64,000 nucleotides of DNA, from contig NZ_LNYY01000019.1 of assembly GCF_001468005.1 (NCBI RefSeq), forward strand, positions 1,795,070 through 1,859,069, given 5' to 3'. Positions 17,101-25,074 of this stretch are shown in pieces. A program made the position numbers and the translations under genes. The DNA is from Legionella steelei (GTDB taxonomy: Bacteria > Pseudomonadota > Gammaproteobacteria > Legionellales > Legionellaceae). The first letter of the stretch is position 1, and every line of letters starts with the position of its first letter. Below the pieces are notes generated by a model. The model was given only the letters and a program-made list of their open reading frames with translations, was not told the DNA's origin and searched no databases.

Positions 17101-17823
17101 ATGGAATACGAAAAACAACAATTGGGTGAAACATCCCTAACTGGTTTCCAAAACCCTCCACTGCCAACAACATCAGCCGAATTTATCACCGTCTTGGCTC
17201 ATTATCATCGAGGTGAGATCGCACGGATGGCGGGCTGGCGAGACCGAATCGATCGCACCACCAACTGGGCAATTACCGCAGCAGCCGCAATGCTTTCGCT
17301 GTCGCTCTCAACTGCGTCAGCACATCATGGGGTACTGTTGTTTGCGATGATACTTGTATTACTGCTTCTTCTCATCGAATCAAGAAGATATCGCTTTTTT
17401 GATGTCTACAGAGGACGCGTGCGCCTTATCGAACGCCACTATTTCGCTCCGATGTTCACAGCAACCAGAGCGATTGAGGAGCATTGGGCAGAAGTTCTAG
17501 GACAAGACTTACGTGAGCCTCGCTTTCATATGAGCCTTCGCGAAGCAATGTCGCGGCGACTGCGCAGAAACTATATCTGGATGTTTCTTATTCTATTAAT
17601 GGCATGGATTCTGAAGATATCTTCTCCCAAGCTGCAAAGTGTCGGCACACATCAGGAAATGGGCATGTCTTTCGGCCAGATCGTGAAAGATGCTGCATTA
17701 GGCTCAATTCCCGGATGGGTGGTGACTACAAGCGTCGCTTTATTTTTTGGATGGCTTACCTATATTTGCCTGTATTCTCCCAAATATGTCGGCGAGTTGT
17801 CGTATGGTGATGTTCATGTTTGA
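17101..17823 (+). CDS. DUF2270 family integral membrane protein
   Basis: A 240-residue protein of the DUF2270 type. It has a soluble N-terminus, EFITVLAHYHRGEIARMAGWRDRIDRTTNWAI, a pair of helices (about 60-100), a cytoplasmic block with ESRRYRFFDVYRGRVRLIE, and two further helices. The start at 17101 has GGAG six bases upstream; the in-frame ATG at 17077 lacks a close site. Its codon use is richer in G and C than the flanking genes, which suggests transfer. It precedes yihY by 31 bases on the same strand, so the two may be cotranscribed. Confidence 0.85.
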   Translation: MEYEKQQLGETSLTGFQNPPLPTTSAEFITVLAHYHRGEIARMAGWRDRIDRTTNWAITAAAAMLSLSLSTASAHHGVLLFAMILVLLLLLIESRRYRFFDVYRGRVRLIERHYFAPMFTATRAIEEHWAEVLGQDLREPRFHMSLREAMSRRLRRNYIWMFLILLMAWILKISSPKLQSVGTHQEMGMSFGQIVKDAALGSIPGWVVTTSVALFFGWLTYICLYSPKYVGELSYGDVHV

Positions 17824-17854
17824 TGAGCGAAACATTCTTTGAGTATCTTTTATC

Positions 17855-18718
17855 ATGATCAAAGTATTAAAGTGGTTGACGGAAATCTATAGTAATTGGC
17901 GAGATGATAGAGTGGCGAGTCTTGCGGCAGCCCTTGCCTACTACACCCTATTTTCACTTGCGCCAATTTTATTAATTTGTATTACGATAGTAGGCTCTTT
18001 ATTTGGAGAAGACGCCGCTCGGAGTCAAATATTAACTCAAATAAGTATTGTCGCAGGGGAGCAAGTCTCCACAGAAATTCAAGAAGTTATTAAAAATGCA
18101 ACGCTCCCAACAAACTCCTTAAATGTGCAAATCATTAGCATTCTCATTTTGTTGTTTAGTGCCACAGGTGTTTTTAGTGAAATTCAAGCCGGGTTAAATA
18201 TTATTTGGGGGGTTCAGCCGCATCTCAACAAGAAGCGATTTACGGTCATTAGAAGCAGACTTTTATCCTTTGCTATGGTTTTGATTGCAGCCTTGTTATT
18301 ATTGATTTCCTTGATCATAACGACCTTGCTTGCTGCCTTAAGTAGCCACATTCATTATTTCATAGGCGTTGATATTTTCTTTGAATTGGTCGTGAGTTAC
18401 TTTATTTCTTTTATAATCGCCACCCTACTCTTTGCGCTGATGTTTAAACACTTACCTGATGTCAATCTTAAATGGAATAATGTATGGGTAGGTGCCTTAA
18501 GTACCTCTTTATTATTCATTTTGGGAAAAATATTCATTGGTTTTTATGTAAATCATGCTCATATCACTTCGATATTTGGTGCGGCAGGTTCTTTAATAAT
18601 CCTTCTAATATGGGTTTATTATTCAGCACAAATTTTCTTTCTTGGCGCAGAAATAACAAAGATTTATGCCACTAAAAAAAGGGATAGAATTACTCCGTCT
18701 AGAAACTCCTTGCCCTAG
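17855..18718 (+). CDS. YihY/virulence factor BrkB family membrane protein
   Basis: A 287-residue inner-membrane protein with six hydrophobic segments. Family marks are DDRVASLAAALAYYTLFSLAP in helix 1, ATGVFSEIQAGLNIIWGV, the KHLPDVNLKWNNVWVGAL loop and GAAGSLIILLIWVYYSAQIFFLGAE near the end. This is the UPF0761/YihY family; the once-proposed RNase BN role belongs to another protein, and the true function is unknown. It follows the DUF2270 gene closely. Confidence 0.92.
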   Translation: MIKVLKWLTEIYSNWRDDRVASLAAALAYYTLFSLAPILLICITIVGSLFGEDAARSQILTQISIVAGEQVSTEIQEVIKNATLPTNSLNVQIISILILLFSATGVFSEIQAGLNIIWGVQPHLNKKRFTVIRSRLLSFAMVLIAALLLLISLIITTLLAALSSHIHYFIGVDIFFELVVSYFISFIIATLLFALMFKHLPDVNLKWNNVWVGALSTSLLFILGKIFIGFYVNHAHITSIFGAAGSLIILLIWVYYSAQIFFLGAEITKIYATKKRDRITPSRNSLP

Positions 18719-18958
18719 AAAATCAAATGAGTGGACAACAAGATTTTTATTAATTTTATCAATCCTTTATGTGACATGACATATTCCAAAATGCTACTCT
18801 CATATTATGTCCTGGCTTTTGGATAAGCTTGCAAACCATAGTCGATTTGCAAGCGGAAGTAAGCAGAACGACTGATTGCTTACCACGAGGCGGCATTTGC
18901 TTGATTAAAATAAGCAGACAGACTTACAATTGAACATTCTTTATTTGCGAAGGTTTCT

Positions 18959-20173
18959 ATGTCTAAGAATAATACAAATCCGAAATACCTTACAAAGTCT
19001 AAAAATTCTTTTTTTGAAAATCTAATAGTAAAACAACAGTTTTTAAACAGACCCAATGCCACTTTTGAGTGGGATGAGCTGCTTGCCGAAAAAGAGACTC
19101 GAAAAAAAATAAAAAGAGATCCAAACCATCGTGAATTCTTCGCCTACATTGAATCTCGATTTGCTTATGACCATGCCAAACTCTTTGACGTCAAATTAAG
19201 AGAAGAACATCCAAGTGCCAAAGAACACTTAAAGGTTCGAGAAACCTTACAATATTTTATTAGAGAAAGCATCAGCAAGCATGCTTCTCAAGATGTGCAA
19301 ATTCATGCTTTTCGCCGATGGATTGATACCGCAATCCGGTTAAGGCAAAGGCATAATTATGAGGGCTATTTTTTAGTGCGTGATACCTTAATGGAAATAG
19401 ATAAAGAGTATCAATTAACAAAAGATAAGGCGTTTAGGCCCTATCTCAAAAGGTACAATCAACTAGTACACGTCGATGCGACACTCATTGATGAGCAATT
19501 AAGAGCAGATTATAGCAAAATTCCACTAAGCGATTTTGCAAACCCTGAGGGCTTTTCCAAGAAACCAAAGGCAAGCGTAAACCTTAAAACATTTTTAGCC
19601 GGCAGAGACTACTTAGAAGATGAGCTGAAAAGGAATATTATGGAAGCTCAAGGAAACGCACGCATTAAGGCTTTTTGTCGCTGGATTGATATCGCCGTTG
19701 AACTAAGGAACAAGCATAATTATGAAGGATATGTTTTGGTGATTACGAATTTGAGCTTGATAGATCAAATAACTACAAACAAAGATTTCCCTAAATCCTA
19801 TGTGCAAACCTATGCTCAACTTCTTAACCATGCCGATCCCTCCATCAACTTTTTAAAACTTAGAGAGTTATGGACTAAAGATAAATCTCCCAATAAATTA
19901 AAAGCTACATTTTACTGGTCTAAAGAATTAACGAATCTTAATGAAAAGATTGAGATAGCATGCAATCCCGGTGCGCAATTATCTATGCGACAAGAAAAAA
20001 ATAGAAAACTTGCGGAGATCGATAGAGAACAGCGAAGTTTTAGGGATAGAGCAATGACTTATTCAACCAACATACCAGACCATTTGGAAGTTCAATTTGC
20101 AATGATGCAAGAAGAATACAACGATGGCCCCAAAGAACAAGCAGCCTCTCAAAGCAATACGCCCGTAGTTTAG
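18959..20173 (+). CDS. Effector candidate with two tandem RasGEF-like helical repeats
   Basis: A 404-residue soluble helical protein. Two internal repeats are evident: residues 117-148 (AFRRWIDTAIRLRQRHNYEG...) and 238-269 (AFCRWIDIAVELRNKHNYEG...). Each is preceded by about 40 helical residues. The repeat core resembles the RasGEF/Cdc25 catalytic signature, in which a helix with F-x2-W-I-x-I-A-x2-[CLR] is followed by a conserved Asn and an aliphatic helix. Here the loop reads HNYEGY. This suggests guanine-nucleotide exchange activity or a degenerate scaffold built from that fold. There is no signal peptide. The C-terminus is polar and Glu/Gln-rich, as in many Dot/Icm substrates. AAGG lies five bases before the ATG. 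The target is unknown; the Rab-like gene at 11711 is nearby. Confidence 0.8.
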   Translation: MSKNNTNPKYLTKSKNSFFENLIVKQQFLNRPNATFEWDELLAEKETRKKIKRDPNHREFFAYIESRFAYDHAKLFDVKLREEHPSAKEHLKVRETLQYFIRESISKHASQDVQIHAFRRWIDTAIRLRQRHNYEGYFLVRDTLMEIDKEYQLTKDKAFRPYLKRYNQLVHVDATLIDEQLRADYSKIPLSDFANPEGFSKKPKASVNLKTFLAGRDYLEDELKRNIMEAQGNARIKAFCRWIDIAVELRNKHNYEGYVLVITNLSLIDQITTNKDFPKSYVQTYAQLLNHADPSINFLKLRELWTKDKSPNKLKATFYWSKELTNLNEKIEIACNPGAQLSMRQEKNRKLAEIDREQRSFRDRAMTYSTNIPDHLEVQFAMMQEEYNDGPKEQAASQSNTPVV

Positions 20174-20183
20174 TAAGCAATAG

Positions 20184-20203
20184 CCTGGTTGCTTGCAACC
20201 AGG
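20184..20203 (+). terminator. Perfect 9-bp hairpin after the RasGEF-like gene
   Basis: CCTGGTTGC and GCAACCAGG flank a TT loop, 11 bases after the stop codon. No U-run follows, so it may stabilise the transcript end rather than act as a classical intrinsic terminator. Confidence 0.45.
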
Positions 20204-20579
20204 ACACCTTAATCTCTAAACTCAAGTAGCTAGGGCCTTGGCTCAACACATACGTTATCAGATTGTTTCAATAACGCTTTTATGTAATTAAAAAAGACTA
20301 TGAAATAAACCGCTCGAGAACCATGAGTTTTGCTAAAAAGACCGCCGAAAATTGATTGACGAGTACTAACCATGCATCACATAATTCCATGTGCTCCATC
20401 GCTTGCAAATGTATTTTTTTGCAGCGAATTTGATCGAAAAGGAAAGGAAGCATCAATTTGTTTGTGAGTTATTTCGATGGCAAATACTAAATAAGTTTAA
20501 CCAGAGAACTTTGGACTCTCAAGCAACAATCAACACATAACCATTTAACGGAGGTTAAATAGTTATGAAAAAGGTTTTT

Positions 20580-20747
20580 TGATATTAGGCACATTAGACA
20601 TCCTAATGTAGCAACAGTTATCAACTTTGGTAAGAAAAGATCGATCCCATAAGTGAAGATAAAGCCAGCTCGGTATACTTTGTCCAAACCATACCGTTTG
20701 CTCACTATGTAAAAAATCGAATTATCGACGCAATTACTGCAAATTAA
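20580..20747 (+). pseudogene. Frameshifted remnant of an unidentified gene (C-terminal part)
   Basis: Between 20204 and 20768 there is no intact gene. Bases 20578-20652 translate to RHIRHPNVATVINFGKK and then hit a stop. A one-base frame change continues as DKASSVYFVQTIPFAHYVKN to a natural stop at 20745-20747. Both halves look like conserved protein sequence. I cannot name the family. This is weak evidence from reading alone. The rest of the 565-base stretch shows nothing. Confidence 0.25.
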
Positions 20748-20768
20748 CGTGACGAAAGTTGCTGTTGT

Positions 20769-21227
20769 CTAGGCCAGTTTCTCTAGTTTTATATTGTTCT
20801 GCTTACACTGAGCACACAATCCCTTAACTTCTACAGTGCAATTGATAATTGAAAACTGAATTGAGTTTGCAAATTCTGTAACGGATGTGAAGTCAACGAT
20901 GCATTCTAATTCTTTGACGAAATCACATTGACTGCAAATAAGAAATTGAGCTTGTCCTACATGATGTCCATGCAAACAAGCAACATAAGATTTAAGACTA
21001 TCAATACAATGAATAAAACCCTCTTGATGCCAAAACTGAATAGCGCGATAAACTGTAGGCGGTTTTGGATTCTCAATTTGTTTGGATAATCTTTGCAGGA
21101 TTTCATAAGCACCAAGAGGCTTTCTCTCTTCAACCAATATTTTGAGGACGCGCTCTCTTGGCTCCGTAAATCGATAACCATGTATTACACAGTGCTTATA
21201 AGCCTTGTCCAGCAAATTGTATTTCAT
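20769..21227 (-). CDS. Fur-family metalloregulator, probably Zur
   Basis: A 152-residue Fur superfamily repressor. The N-terminal winged helix (RFTEPRERVLKIL, PLGAYEILQRLS, PPTVYRAIQFWHQEGFIHC) is followed by a dimerisation domain with metal ligands in HGHHVGQAQFLICSQC and the C-terminal CAQC pair of the structural zinc site. The short C-terminus and PPTVYRAL-like recognition helix are closer to Zur than to Fur. It is divergent from the His-rich P-type ATPase gene, and the 403-base region between them holds a TGTTACA-type palindrome that could be its operator. Metal specificity is inferred. Confidence 0.85.
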   Translation of the reverse strand: MKYNLLDKAYKHCVIHGYRFTEPRERVLKILVEERKPLGAYEILQRLSKQIENPKPPTVYRAIQFWHQEGFIHCIDSLKSYVACLHGHHVGQAQFLICSQCDFVKELECIVDFTSVTEFANSIQFSIINCTVEVKGLCAQCKQNNIKLEKLA

Positions 21228-21630
21228 TAATCATTTTTAAGTTTAAATACGCTGATATTCCATTGTACCACAGTCCTTATTTTACAGAAAAATAATCAAA
21301 TCACTTTCTTGAGTAATCTACAAAAATTCTTTTGGTTTAAAAATCACTAAATGTGTCTTGTTCTTTGGCAACAGAATGTTACAATGTAACACTTTTAGGT
21401 ATTAAGCAAAATGAACAGTCACCATCCTAGTGATTACGAACCGGATTTCTTTGCTTAGCCAGATTTTTCTATCGTTAGGTTGCAACGTTACTGTAATGGT
21501 CATGATATGTATGAAATTAATATTGACGCACAACTGATTAAATTAAGCAGGCGCTCTGCCAGCAGGTTTTTGCAAAAAATAGGTAGTTGCCTCTCATTCA
21601 CCTCTATATATCCAGTAAACGGAGGAAGCA
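21228..21630. other. Divergent control region between the Fur/Zur-like gene and the P-type ATPase gene
   Basis: About 400 AT-rich bases without a gene. Besides the palindrome listed separately, it contains GGAGGAAG directly before the ATPase ATG (the ATPase ribosome site). Confidence 0.5.
21377..21391. promoter_or_regulatory. Candidate Zur/Fur-family operator
   Basis: A 15-base perfect palindrome, TGTTACA-A-TGTAACA, lies in the divergent region. Gamma-proteobacterial Zur boxes are built on a similar GTTATA/TATAAC-type palindrome. It sits about 150 bases upstream of the regulator gene and 240 upstream of the ATPase gene. Confidence 0.45.
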
Positions 21631-24546
21631 ATGCATCTTAATTATTATAGATTCCATCTTGCCGGTGACCCAGAACTTTTCGCTGACCAACAAACGGCAG
21701 ACAAAATCGAACAAATTTTGCAAGAGATAAATGACCTGCAGTTAGTGCGCACAGCAATCGATTTGACGCCCCCTAATCCCAGCATCAGTTTGTTATGTAA
21801 ATCCTCAGATACTGAAGCCATCGCAACGAAAGTAAATCAGCGCCTATGGGAAGAGAAGATCGCATTTGCCGAATTGATAGAGACAGAAGTAATTGAATAT
21901 AAAGCAGAAAATGGGCATGCAGATCATGTTTCTTCCTCCACCCCCGAACATTCTGCACATGGTAAAAAGAAACGAAAAAAACGTCTTGCTCACGCCTCCG
22001 CTCATGACCACTCTCATGAGCATGACCACTCTCACGACCATGAGCATGACCACTCTCACGACCATGCGCATGACCACTCTCACGACCATGCGCATGGCCA
22101 CTCTCATGGCCATGAGAATCATTGGCTTAAAGCGGCATTAGGTTTGATTTGGGGAGTAGGTCTACTTGCTCTTTCCATTGCCAGTTTTAATATTCCACTG
22201 ATTGCCTATTTACTTATCACCGGACTTACCACATTGATGACATTATATTTAGGATATAATGTATATAAATCAGCATGGTATTCATTGCTGGAAAAGAAAT
22301 GGGATACCGCAGCTTTATACACCATTAGTACATTGACCATCGTCGCCGTGTCAATTGCAAGCATGTTTATTCCCGGACTACCGATGATGTTCGAAGCAGC
22401 ACCATTGGTTTTGGGGTTTTGGCATTTAGGTGAAGGTATTGAACATACTTTAGTCGGTGAAATCCAGAAAAAATTAGATGTCCGTGACTGTTTGCCTCTC
22501 TCAGTCTTATTAAAGGGTAATCCCGATAGAGAAATTTCGGTCAAAAACTTAATCCCTAACGATAAGATAATCATTAAAAAAGGCGAGGTGATCCCTGTTG
22601 ATGGCATATTAACGGAGAGAGCGCTTCTTTATACTACTCGCGTTGATGGTTCGCCTGATCTGAAAGAATTTAACCCCGGGGATGAGGTGCTTGCCGGCAT
22701 GCGTTTAGCCGATCATCTTCCTTCCGTGGCAATGCGCGCTACCAAAACATATCAAAAATCTTATCTTTCATTAATCGCTGAGAATAATGCTAAAGCAAAT
22801 AATGAAAAAGCACCAGTGGAACGATTTGCAAACACCATATTGAAATATTTTGTTCCTGGCCTCCTCCTAGTCGCTCTTGTTTCGGGTATTGTTATAGGTT
22901 CATTGTTTACCCCCGCGCTTGCTATTCAATGTGTCGTCTCAGTTCTTGTCAGTGCATGCCCCTGTGCTTTGAGCTTGATTACGCCCTTGGCAGTTAAAAT
23001 CGGCATGAAAAAAGCATCTGAAAACGGAATTCATTTTAATAATGGCAAGGCCTTACAAGCAGCTGCAGATATAGATGCTACCGCTTTTGATTTAAATGGC
23101 ACCCTGACTCAAGGGAAAATTGTGGTGCAAGCAGTAAATGTCCAGAAAAAGTATTTGCCGTATCTCGCATTATTAGAAAGTCAATCCGACCATCCGTCAG
23201 CAAAAAAGATTAAGTCTCATATAATAAATCGTCTAGGTATTGTTATCGACGAGCAGTTAAAAATAGACCGTGACTCCATTGACCGCCATCATGCGGGCAT
23301 AAAAGCCGAAATTAATGGTGAGACATTCATGGTAGGCAATAAAAATATGCTCTTGGAGCACGGAGTTACAGTTTTTAATAAGCCTTATGATGACCCTAGA
23401 AAGGGTAACATTTATATGGTGCGCAGAACAAAAGTACACGATAAAGAAGAAACTGAAGTAATAGGACAAATTGACTTATTTGACCCTCTCCGTGAAGATG
23501 CTTTTGCTACCGTGGCGCAATTAAAAGAGCTCGGTATAGCAATATATATTATAACAGGAGCAGATCAAGATACAGCAGAAAGATATGCTGAGTTACTGGG
23601 TATTTCTCCAAAGAATATTTTTGCCAATACAGTTGGGGCTGTTACTAAAAAAGGGTGTGACCTTCATTTGCTGTCCGAATTACCCAAAAGGCCTGCACAA
23701 TACAAAAACAGCTATGTATTTATCAAAAAGAACGATACTCAGGAACTGTATTATGTTAATCCCAATAGGGAATATGAAAAAGTAAAAATTTTAGATTTCG
23801 ATTTATTTGAAGAAAAAATAAACACCATTAAAAATAAGGATGAGGCCACATTACATCTCAGTAAGAAGCAAATTAAAGAAATTATAACAGCAAACGGAAG
23901 CCACACCCCTAAAAAATGGCAAATATCCAAAGCAAGTTGCATTAAAAGAATACAAAGAAAAGGCCATAAAGTTGCGATGGTAGGTGATGCCGCGAATGAT
24001 GACACCGCCATTGCCACCGCGGATGTCGGTATTGCGGTTAAATCAAATATTGGCGACACCGCTACCCAGCAAAATGCAGGCATAGTACTTCAGCAAGGCT
24101 TGTTATTTCCTATCGCTACTGCATTTGATATCGCTGCAAAAGCAAAACAAAATATTGCTCAAAATCTGTTCGTAAGCTTAACTTATAATTCAGTCATTAC
24201 TCTAGTGGCTGCCGGGTTGTTTGTTGCCATAGGTTTTGCACTGAATCCCGTGATTGGTGTTGCCTTAATGGTGCTTGAATCTGCTATTGTTTTATCCAAT
24301 TTATACCTGTTTAAACAACAGGACGTGGTGTTGGCAGAACGGAAAACGCCCTCACCTGCTGATGAAGTTGCTGGAGATACAACCACCAATATGTTGCATT
24401 CCTTAGGCCATAGTTTTCAACCTAAAGCAGAAGTTACAGAAACACAAACAGCCGGCTCTTATGTTAAAAGTTTATTTGCTGGAGAACCTCAGTATTCTCC
24501 GGATAAAGATACACCTGAGTATGCATCATCATGTATCATGCAATAA
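21631..24546 (+). CDS. Aberrant His-rich P1B-type ATPase with P-domain insertion and CaaX-like C-terminus
   Basis: A 971-residue protein. Residues 121-163 are a metal-binding His/Asp run (HDHSHDH units). Membrane helices occur around 165-265, 405-455 and 855-910. The transport motif CPC is at 443-445 (SACPCALS). Catalytic motifs deviate. The phosphorylation loop reads FDLNGTLT (Asp487; canonical DKTGT), the hinge reads GDAANDDTA (canonical GDGIND), and the A-domain stretch VDGSPDLKEFNPGDEV (338-353) lacks the TGE loop entirely. SDHPSAKK (HP motif) is kept. About 100 residues (roughly 672-775) are inserted in the P-domain. A 70-residue soluble tail ends in CIMQ, which fits a CaaX box. It is divergent from the Fur/Zur-like gene. 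Zinc or another soft metal is likely, but transport competence is doubtful. Confidence 0.88.
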   Translation: MHLNYYRFHLAGDPELFADQQTADKIEQILQEINDLQLVRTAIDLTPPNPSISLLCKSSDTEAIATKVNQRLWEEKIAFAELIETEVIEYKAENGHADHVSSSTPEHSAHGKKKRKKRLAHASAHDHSHEHDHSHDHEHDHSHDHAHDHSHDHAHGHSHGHENHWLKAALGLIWGVGLLALSIASFNIPLIAYLLITGLTTLMTLYLGYNVYKSAWYSLLEKKWDTAALYTISTLTIVAVSIASMFIPGLPMMFEAAPLVLGFWHLGEGIEHTLVGEIQKKLDVRDCLPLSVLLKGNPDREISVKNLIPNDKIIIKKGEVIPVDGILTERALLYTTRVDGSPDLKEFNPGDEVLAGMRLADHLPSVAMRATKTYQKSYLSLIAENNAKANNEKAPVERFANTILKYFVPGLLLVALVSGIVIGSLFTPALAIQCVVSVLVSACPCALSLITPLAVKIGMKKASENGIHFNNGKALQAAADIDATAFDLNGTLTQGKIVVQAVNVQKKYLPYLALLESQSDHPSAKKIKSHIINRLGIVIDEQLKIDRDSIDRHHAGIKAEINGETFMVGNKNMLLEHGVTVFNKPYDDPRKGNIYMVRRTKVHDKEETEVIGQIDLFDPLREDAFATVAQLKELGIAIYIITGADQDTAERYAELLGISPKNIFANTVGAVTKKGCDLHLLSELPKRPAQYKNSYVFIKKNDTQELYYVNPNREYEKVKILDFDLFEEKINTIKNKDEATLHLSKKQIKEIITANGSHTPKKWQISKASCIKRIQRKGHKVAMVGDAANDDTAIATADVGIAVKSNIGDTATQQNAGIVLQQGLLFPIATAFDIAAKAKQNIAQNLFVSLTYNSVITLVAAGLFVAIGFALNPVIGVALMVLESAIVLSNLYLFKQQDVVLAERKTPSPADEVAGDTTTNMLHSLGHSFQPKAEVTETQTAGSYVKSLFAGEPQYSPDKDTPEYASSCIMQ
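22003..22119 (+). repeat. Degenerate tandem repeat encoding His-Asp/Ser units
   Basis: A run of near-identical 12-24 base units (GACCACTCTCACGACCATG type) inside the ATPase gene encodes the His-rich segment. Such tracts change length easily, so copy number may vary between strains. Confidence 0.7.
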
Positions 24547-24550
24547 AATT

Positions 24551-24588
24551 GAGGATATTGAAACATTGTAATTTACAATGAAGTCCTC
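24551..24588. terminator. Two-tier hairpin between convergent genes
   Basis: Outer stem GAGGA/TCCTC encloses an inner CATTGTAA-T-TTACAATG stem. It lies between the 3' ends of the ATPase gene (24546) and the ubiquitin-like gene (24591) and may serve both. Confidence 0.45.
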
Positions 24589-24590
24589 GA

Positions 24591-24989
24591 CTAAATAGGG
24601 CCACTGGTTGGCTCATTATTATCAGCGGGCCAAGACTTCTTTTCATTTTCAGCCCTATTCATGTCCACTTTCCAAAAAAGTAATCTTCGGTCTATAGACT
24701 CATCCAGGCACTGATTCTCAGTAAACTCCTCCCAAACCAAGGAACATGGGTCCTCGAGTTTATAGTCCGCTAAATTGGTTCCTGGAAGTAATTTATTTTT
24801 AAATCGCTCCCCATATAAAACGCACTCATAAACAGAAATAAATTTTTGATACTCCAGAAAAGTAAAATGCGCATAATGTTTACTTCGATGCTCATAAAGG
24901 ATACACAATAAATCGTGCACTGTAGTTGATGATTCCAGGTCCAGGCTTATTGATTCCGCACTATTTTTTTTATTCATTATAAGTTTCAT
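24591..24989 (-). CDS. Protein with predicted ubiquitin-like (beta-grasp) domain
   Basis: A 132-residue protein without recognised orthologue. The pattern across residues 1-108 follows ubiquitin. A first strand is followed by ISLDLESSTTVHDLLCILYE (second strand and main helix), then CVLYGERFKNKLLPGTNLADY, matching the ubiquitin RLIFAGKQLEDGRTLSDY segment, then KLEDPCSLVWEEF like the last strand. A helical insert of about 20 residues lies in the middle. The tail is polar and lacks a terminal Gly-Gly, so conjugation is unlikely. GGA lies five bases before the ATG. It converges with the ATPase gene. Prediction of the fold is by eye. Confidence 0.65.
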   Translation of the reverse strand: MKLIMNKKNSAESISLDLESSTTVHDLLCILYEHRSKHYAHFTFLEYQKFISVYECVLYGERFKNKLLPGTNLADYKLEDPCSLVWEEFTENQCLDESIDRRLLFWKVDMNRAENEKKSWPADNNEPTSGPI

Positions 24990-25074
24990 TGAAGTCCATT
25001 TCTCAAATGATCCTTATCCATTAATATATTTTAAATCGCGAAAAATCAATAGAACCTGGCTGTACTTCATATGG

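Noticed and set aside
22003-22119. Regularly spaced short repeats that might suggest a CRISPR array
   Set aside because: They are in-frame codons for His/Asp/Ser units of the ATPase, with no spacers of constant length.
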